64,000 nucleotides of DNA from an uncultured Thermoanaerobaculia bacterium (GTDB lineage: Bacteria; Acidobacteriota; Thermoanaerobaculia; Multivoradales; Multivoraceae), in assembly GCA_951813015.1 (NCBI GenBank), contig CATOTG010000007.1, forward strand, positions 1 through 64,000, read 5' to 3'. The position numbers and the translations under genes were made by a program. This document shows positions 59,879 to 64,000 of the stretch, one piece after another (positions within the stretch are counted from its first letter, which is position 1; each line of letters begins with the position of its first letter). Under the pieces are notes generated by a model, which saw only the letters and a program-made list of their open reading frames with translations, did not search any database and was not told the origin of the DNA.

Positions 59879-60339
59879 AAGGGGAACAGCTCCTCTGGTC
59901 GGGAGATAGTGATTTGGCGATCGGGCGCGGGCGAGAAAGCAGGGGGAGGACTCCGTCCACCGCTGCATCAACCCTGGCGCGGCAATCAAGCGCTCTTGGT
60001 CGTCATGGCGACCAGGGGACTGCTGGCTGGACCCGGCGAAAGGCGGACCGTACCCCAGTTCGGCTTCCTGGTCAAAGCGGAGCCTTGTCCCACGCAGGAC
60101 CATTCCTTTGGTCCAGCGCTCCACGCTGGGGCGCGGGCGGGAGGCCTTCATTCCCGAGGGTCGAGAGCCGTGCCGGCGCCGAGTTGCCGATTCCGGAGTG
60201 GTTTCCTCACATCGGTCACCGAAGTTCCCGGCTTTGGAACGGCCCTGCCAGTCCCACGTGAGGTGAGCCCGAAGTGTCGACGTCAATCCCAAAGGAGAAA
60301 TGAGCCTGAGCGCGTCGAAATGGGCGACAATGAGGGGCA
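59879..60339. other. 461-base divergent intergenic region, possible long helicase leader
   Basis: No gene. On the minus strand TTGACC (60075-60070), 17 bases, TACGGT (60052-60047) is a possible helicase promoter, which would give a leader of about 160 bases. It also contains ACCATTCC-TTTGGT and AGCGCTCCACGCTGGGGCG, able to pair locally. Long structured leaders are common on DEAD-box helicase and cold-shock mRNAs. Near 60340 the plus strand has GAGGGG as ribosome site for the dehydrogenase. Confidence 0.4.
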
Positions 60340-61365
60340 ATGAAGGTCGCTCGCACCACGGCCGACGGCAACCTGGAGTTCGCCGAGGCGCCCGAGCCGA
60401 GCCTTGAAGACGGCGAAGCGCTAATCGAACTCGTCTGTTGCGGCCTCTGCGGCACGGACCTGTACAAGCTGGCAGACCCCGGTCGAGCGCCGGGCGAGGT
60501 CCTGGGCCACGAAGTCGTCGGCCGGGTGATCGAGAGCCGCGCCGACTCGCTTCGTCCGGGCGACCGGGTCATCGCGCCGCACCACGCTCCCTGCGGCGAC
60601 TGCCACCTGTGCCGCTCGCGCGCCGAGACGATGTGCCCGCGATTCGCCGAGAACCTGCTCGACCCCGGCGGCTTCAGTGAAAGGCTGCGCCTGCGCTCGC
60701 GCGCTGTCGACTGCACCGTCCGCAAGCTCCCCGCGGAACTCTCCGACGAAGCGGCCGCGTTCGTCGAACCCGCGGCATGCGTGCTGCGGGGCGTCGACCG
60801 CGCCGGTCTGACGCGCGCCCCGAGAGTGGCCGTCATCGGCGCCGGATCGATGGGTCTGCTCCACCTGCTCGTGGTTCGAGCTGCGTTTCCCGACGCGAGC
60901 ATCCTCATCGCCGAACCCGACGCGAACAGGCGCTCGACCGCAACGCGCCTCGGCGCCGACGAGGCGGTCCACCCCGACAGCCTCGTTGCCTCGGCCGCGG
61001 GTCAGCCACATGCCGGTCAGCCACCAGGCGGCGCCGACGCCGTCTTCGACACGGCGGGCGGCCAGGCCGCCCTTGACCTGGCTCTTCAGGCCGCTCGGCC
61101 TGGCGGGCGCGTGGTCCTCTTCGCCCATGCCGCGCACGACGCGCTGGTCAGGTTCGACATCAATGCCGTGTTCAAGTCCGAGCGCCAGGTCATCGGCGCC
61201 TACTCCGGTTCGCCCGCGGAACAGGCACGCGTGCTCGACATGATGATCCGGGGCACGCTCGATCCGACGCCCCTGGTCACCCACCGCCTGCCGCTGTCGA
61301 AGGCCGCCGACGCCGTCGATCTGTGCCGCCGCCGCGAAGCGCTCAAGGTACTGTTGCACCCGTGA
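60340..61365 (+). CDS. zinc-dependent medium-chain dehydrogenase
   Basis: 341 residues. Catalytic zinc: C in CCGLCGTDLYKL, H and E in GHEVVG. Structural zinc: CGDCHLCRSRAETMC. NAD-binding VAVIGAGSMGLLHLL with acidic residue in IAEPDANR favouring NAD. Ends LPLSKAADAVDLCRRREALK. Resembles sorbitol/threonine/galactitol-type dehydrogenases; substrate unknown. A related dehydrogenase follows after repeat A3. Confidence 0.9.
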   Translation: MKVARTTADGNLEFAEAPEPSLEDGEALIELVCCGLCGTDLYKLADPGRAPGEVLGHEVVGRVIESRADSLRPGDRVIAPHHAPCGDCHLCRSRAETMCPRFAENLLDPGGFSERLRLRSRAVDCTVRKLPAELSDEAAAFVEPAACVLRGVDRAGLTRAPRVAVIGAGSMGLLHLLVVRAAFPDASILIAEPDANRRSTATRLGADEAVHPDSLVASAAGQPHAGQPPGGADAVFDTAGGQAALDLALQAARPGGRVVLFAHAAHDALVRFDINAVFKSERQVIGAYSGSPAEQARVLDMMIRGTLDPTPLVTHRLPLSKAADAVDLCRRREALKVLLHP

Positions 61366-61379
61366 TTCGCTCGCGGAGC

Positions 61380-61445
61380 GCCCTGCCGGACGGTCGCCTG
61401 CCCGCTCCCGGTCCGGCACGGACTCTCACGACAGGCGGCTAGCGG
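61380..61445. repeat. dispersed repeat family A, diverged copy 3
   Basis: GCCCTGCCGGACGGTCGCCT, then GCCCGCTCCCGGTCCGGCAC, then GGACTCTCACGAC matches the right part of copies 1 and 2 (GCGCCTTGCTSGACGGGYGC, CTGAYCGCTCYCGGT, ACACGGACT) with scattered changes. It fills the gap between two dehydrogenase genes. Confidence 0.55.
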
Positions 61446-61448
61446 CCC

Positions 61449-62504
61449 GTGATTCCAGAGCACCAGACCCAGGCGTTCCTCACCGGTCCCGGCAGCCTGG
61501 AACTCAGGCAGCTTCCGATGCCCGAACCGGGGCCGGGGGAGCTCCTCATCCGGGTCGACGCCGCCACCACCTGCGGAACGGACCTCAAGGTGCTCCGTCG
61601 CGGCGGCCACCCCGCGATGCTGACTCTGCCGGCGCCCTTCGGCCACGAGGTCACCGGTACCGTCGTTCGCGCCGACGCCGGCGCCGCGCAGACGGAGGGC
61701 GACACCGTGGCGGTCGGCAACAGCGCCGCCTGCGGACGGTGCCAGCCCTGCCGGCACAAGCGCGAGAACCTGTGCCGCGATCTCGTCTACCTGAACGGGG
61801 CCTTCGCCGACTACATGTCGATACCCGCTGTGGTCGCGGAGCGCAGCGTTCACCCGCGGCCGCCCGGACTCGAACCGGTCATCGCGGCCATGGCGGAGCC
61901 CCTGGCATGCGCCGTTCACTGTCTCGAGCGCTCCCTCGCCGGCTGGAGCGGTCCGCCGACCGAGGCGAGCGCCTTGATCATCGGTTGCGGCCCTCTCGGC
62001 CTCATGCTGACCGACCTGTTCCACAGCGTCCGAACGCACGTCTCCGTGCTGGACCCCCATCCACATCGGCTGGCGGTTGCCAGGACCTTCGGCGCCGCCG
62101 ATGCGCATCGCGGGCGCGCCGGCGAGGGGGACGACCTGGCGGACAAGCTGTTCGACTTCACCGTTGACGCTACCGGCAGCCCCGCAGGTTGGCAACGAGC
62201 AGTTTCCTGTCTTGCCCCGGGTGGGGTGGCGGCGCTCTTCGGAGGCTGCCGGCCCGGCGCCACGATCAAGATCGACGCCGAGAGAGTTCACTACCAGGAG
62301 CAAACCCTGCTCGGCGTGTACCACTACCGCCCCGCCTCGTTCCGGGCAGCACTCGACCGGTTGTCCGGCGCGCCGGAGCGCTACCGCCGACTGATCGACC
62401 GGGAACTGCCGCTCGATCGCCTGACCGATGCGCTCGATCTGATGATCTCCCGCCGCGCGCTCAAGGTAGCCATCCGACCGCACCCCGAACCGCACCCCGA
62501 TTAG
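61449..62504 (+). CDS. zinc-dependent medium-chain dehydrogenase, second of a pair
   Basis: 351 residues from GTG 61449. Catalytic zinc: C in TTCGTDLKVL and HE in FGHEVTGT; structural zinc CGRCQPCRHKRENLC. NAD fold LIIGCGPLGLMLTDL, with VLDPHPHR. AEPLACAVHCLERS matches the family. The most likely relatives are L-threonine or polyol dehydrogenases. Only moderately similar to its neighbour, so an old duplication or recruitment. Ends with PHPEPHPD. Confidence 0.9.
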   Translation: MIPEHQTQAFLTGPGSLELRQLPMPEPGPGELLIRVDAATTCGTDLKVLRRGGHPAMLTLPAPFGHEVTGTVVRADAGAAQTEGDTVAVGNSAACGRCQPCRHKRENLCRDLVYLNGAFADYMSIPAVVAERSVHPRPPGLEPVIAAMAEPLACAVHCLERSLAGWSGPPTEASALIIGCGPLGLMLTDLFHSVRTHVSVLDPHPHRLAVARTFGAADAHRGRAGEGDDLADKLFDFTVDATGSPAGWQRAVSCLAPGGVAALFGGCRPGATIKIDAERVHYQEQTLLGVYHYRPASFRAALDRLSGAPERYRRLIDRELPLDRLTDALDLMISRRALKVAIRPHPEPHPD

Positions 62505-62566
62505 GGGCTTGCGCGGCAGGCGCCGGGACTCCGGCCTGCGCCCGCCGGCACGACGCCGGCTGCCCT

Positions 62567-62735
62567 GGCTGCGGAAGCTGCCGGTCCCGCGAAGAACGGC
62601 GAAGCCCTTTCCCGCCGGACCTTGGAAACCGGCATACCGTTTCCCACAGCTAGCAGCCTCGACCACTGCTCGCCTCTCGGACGGCCTCGGACAGGGACCA
62701 GAATCCACCCCGCAAAGGTACAGGTGCGCCGGCCG
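62567..62735 (+). repeat. dispersed intergenic repeat family B, copy 2
   Basis: Shares with copy 1 (25,611-25,735) GGCTGCGGAA, TGCCGGTCCCGCG, AACGGC and, after a longer variable middle, GACCAGAATC, ACCCCG and AAAGGTACAGGTGCGCCGGC. It lies between the dehydrogenase and pheA in the same orientation relative to both neighbours as copy 1. Confidence 0.7.
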
Positions 62736-62738
62736 ACG

Positions 62739-62761
62739 CGCGGGCCTTCTGGCCCGCGTTT
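62739..62761 (+). terminator. GC-rich hairpin with short T tail
   Basis: CGCGGGCC, loop TTCT, GGCCCGCG followed by TTT. A likely intrinsic terminator for the dehydrogenase transcript, placed directly after repeat B2, as the hairpin at 25,739 is after B1. Confidence 0.6.
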
Positions 62762-62811
62762 GCGGCATACGGCGGGAAGGGGCGTTATCCGGAACCCTTC
62801 CGCGCACGCCG

Positions 62812-62817
62812 TATACT
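62812..62817 (+). promoter_or_regulatory. -10 box TATACT of pheA
   Basis: TATACT lies 41 bases before the pheA ATG and just after the terminator hairpin, so pheA starts its own transcript about 35 bases upstream of translation. No strong -35 is seen. Confidence 0.5.
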
Positions 62818-62858
62818 GCGCGCCGCGGCCTCAGATCGCCGCGAAGACCGAGTACCTC

Positions 62859-64000
62859 ATGGCAGCCGCCGAGCATGACCTGCCGCCCGATCTCGAGGCG
62901 ATACGCCAGGAACTGGAGCGCGTCGACGAGGATCTGCTGAAGGGCTTTCGCCGCCGCGTCGAGCTGTCCCGGGAAGTCGCGGGCATCAAAATCTCCTCCG
63001 CCTTCCCCTTCCGGGACCAGTTGCGCGAAGAGCAGCTCCTGACCCGCGTGCGCACGATTGCCGCCGAGCTGGACCTCGACCCGCACCAGACCGAGCGCAT
63101 CTTCCGCCTGCTGATCGAGATGTCGATTGCGGCGCAGCAGGGCTACATCCGCGACCTGGACAAGGCGCCGCTACGGGTCGCCTACCAGGGCGTCGAGGGC
63201 TCCTTCAGCCACCTCACGGCGCAGCGCCAGTACGCCGGCCGGCCCGGCGGCGTCGTCCTGCATGGCTACGAACTGTTCCGCGAAGCCGCGGAGAGCGTCC
63301 ACGGCGGACTCCACGACATTGCCCTGCTGCCGATCGAGAACAGCACCGCGGGCAGCATCAACGAGACCTACGACCTGCTGGCGGAAGGGGGCCTCGTGAT
63401 CACGGCCGAGGTGATCAGCCAGGTCGCGCACTGCCTGCTCGCGCTGCCTGGCGCGAAGATCGAGGATCTGCGTCTCGTGCTCTCCCATCCGCAGGCGCTC
63501 CGCCAGTGCGAACAGTTCTTCCGCGACCGTTCCTGGCTTCGGGCCCAGCCCGAGTTCGACACCGCCGGCGCCGCCGCGCGCGTTCGCGAGGGCAACGACC
63601 CGACCGTCGGCGCGATCGCCAGCGAGCCCGCCGCCCGCGTTTTCGGGCTCGAGATCCTCGCCCACGGCATCCAGAACCAGGCCGGCAACTTCACCCGCTT
63701 CGTGGAAGTCGGCCGGGAAGCGGCGCCCTGCCCACCCGACCAGCCCTGCAAGACCTCCCTGATGCTCGCCACCGGCAACCACCCCGGCGACCTGGGCGAG
63801 GTCCTGCGCAGCTTTTCGCGGCGCGGGTTGAACCTGACGAAGCTCGAATCACGGCCGATCCCGGCCACGCCCTGGCGTTACCGCTTCTACCTCGACATCG
63901 AGGGCCACGCCGCCTCCGTGCCGGTCACGGAAGCACTCGAGGCGATCGAGCCGAAGACCGCCGAGTTGCGCATCCTGGGCTGCTACCCGCGTGCCGAAGT
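62859..64000 (+). CDS. pheA: bifunctional chorismate mutase / prephenate dehydratase, right edge cut
   Basis: About 380 codons from ATG 62859 to the end of the window without a stop. Chorismate mutase (AroQ) first: LEAIRQELERVDEDLLKGFR, RRVELSREVAGIK, IFRLLIEMSIAAQQG. Prephenate dehydratase next: VAYQGVEGSFSHLTAQR, DIALLPIENSTAGSINETYD, and LSHPQALRQCEQFF. The ACT domain begins at KTSLMLATGNHPGDLGEVL with ESRPIPATPWRYRFYLDIEG, the phenylalanine-binding ESRP motif, so it is probably feedback-inhibited. It converts chorismate to phenylpyruvate. Only the last residues seem to lie outside the window. Confidence 0.94.
   Translation, partial: MAAAEHDLPPDLEAIRQELERVDEDLLKGFRRRVELSREVAGIKISSAFPFRDQLREEQLLTRVRTIAAELDLDPHQTERIFRLLIEMSIAAQQGYIRDLDKAPLRVAYQGVEGSFSHLTAQRQYAGRPGGVVLHGYELFREAAESVHGGLHDIALLPIENSTAGSINETYDLLAEGGLVITAEVISQVAHCLLALPGAKIEDLRLVLSHPQALRQCEQFFRDRSWLRAQPEFDTAGAAARVREGNDPTVGAIASEPAARVFGLEILAHGIQNQAGNFTRFVEVGREAAPCPPDQPCKTSLMLATGNHPGDLGEVLRSFSRRGLNLTKLESRPIPATPWRYRFYLDIEGHAASVPVTEALEAIEPKTAELRILGCYPRAE

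Noticed and set aside
60291..60345. A short upstream frame with AAAGGAG then ATG at 60300
   Set aside because: The ribosome site is too close to this ATG and the peptide runs out of frame into the dehydrogenase; probably chance.

Overview
A 64 kb window of very GC-rich chromosome, densely coding, with many 1-4 base stop/start overlaps and some GTG and TTG starts. The gene set (a complete-looking menaquinone cluster, GldAFG-type transporter, large secreted M14 and M28 peptidases with beta-propeller or PDZ parts, PutP-type symporter, TypA, pheA) suggests a Gram-negative heterotroph, perhaps an Acidobacteriota member. That taxonomic guess is inference; no rRNA or tRNA is present to test it. Layout. 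1-2.7 kb: gldAFG on the minus strand, each gene broken by one or two small frameshifts. 3.1-5.8 kb: a secreted M14 zinc carboxypeptidase. 5.9-8.7 kb: a graveyard of broken genes (possible helicase N-terminus, DUF262 N-terminus, unknown fragment, IS3 transposase tail, AlbA_2 fragment) around one intact plant-type leucine-rich-repeat protein. 8.7-11.2 kb: a tightly coupled MNT nucleotidyltransferase / HEPN / AAA-TOPRIM (OLD-like) cassette. 11.3-20.8 kb: a type I-G (formerly I-U) CRISPR-Cas system with a 12-repeat array, cas2, cas1, separate cas4, cas8u2-like, cas3 (helicase then HD), csb2 and csb1, one minus-strand operon with a good promoter at 20,729-20,757. Together 6-20.8 kb is a defence island with a decayed left flank. 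20.8-28.7 kb: sodium/solute symporter with a tiny membrane partner, secreted PD40-M28-PDZ peptidase, class C beta-lactamase-type serine hydrolase, ApaH and a small helical protein. 28.8-30.2 kb: an ATP-grasp-type protein. 30.4-41.0 kb: a nine-gene minus-strand unit in the order GbsR/MarR-type regulator, polyprenyl synthase, menG(ubiE), menF, menD, menH, menB, menA, menE; only menC is missing from the pathway here. 41-48.9 kb: secreted hypothetical, amidase, M23 peptidase, TatD, Fpg/Nei glycosylase, two bacterial PH-domain membrane proteins and ornithine aminotransferase. 49-54.6 kb: an Ig-like/beta-barrel surface protein divergent from an adrenodoxin-reductase-type flavoprotein, then P5C dehydrogenase and DUF423. 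RocD plus PruA plus the symporter suggest ornithine/proline use. 54.7-64 kb: MscS, TypA, a DEAD-box helicase with an N-terminal zinc ribbon and about 16 seven-residue repeats, two medium-chain zinc dehydrogenases and a chorismate mutase/prephenate dehydratase running off the right edge. Two families of dispersed intergenic repeats were found by eye: family A (3.0, 30.4 and 61.4 kb), which in two copies supplies the stop codon of the neighbouring gene, and family B (25.6 and 62.6 kb), each copy ending in a GC-rich hairpin a little over 100 bases before a gene start.
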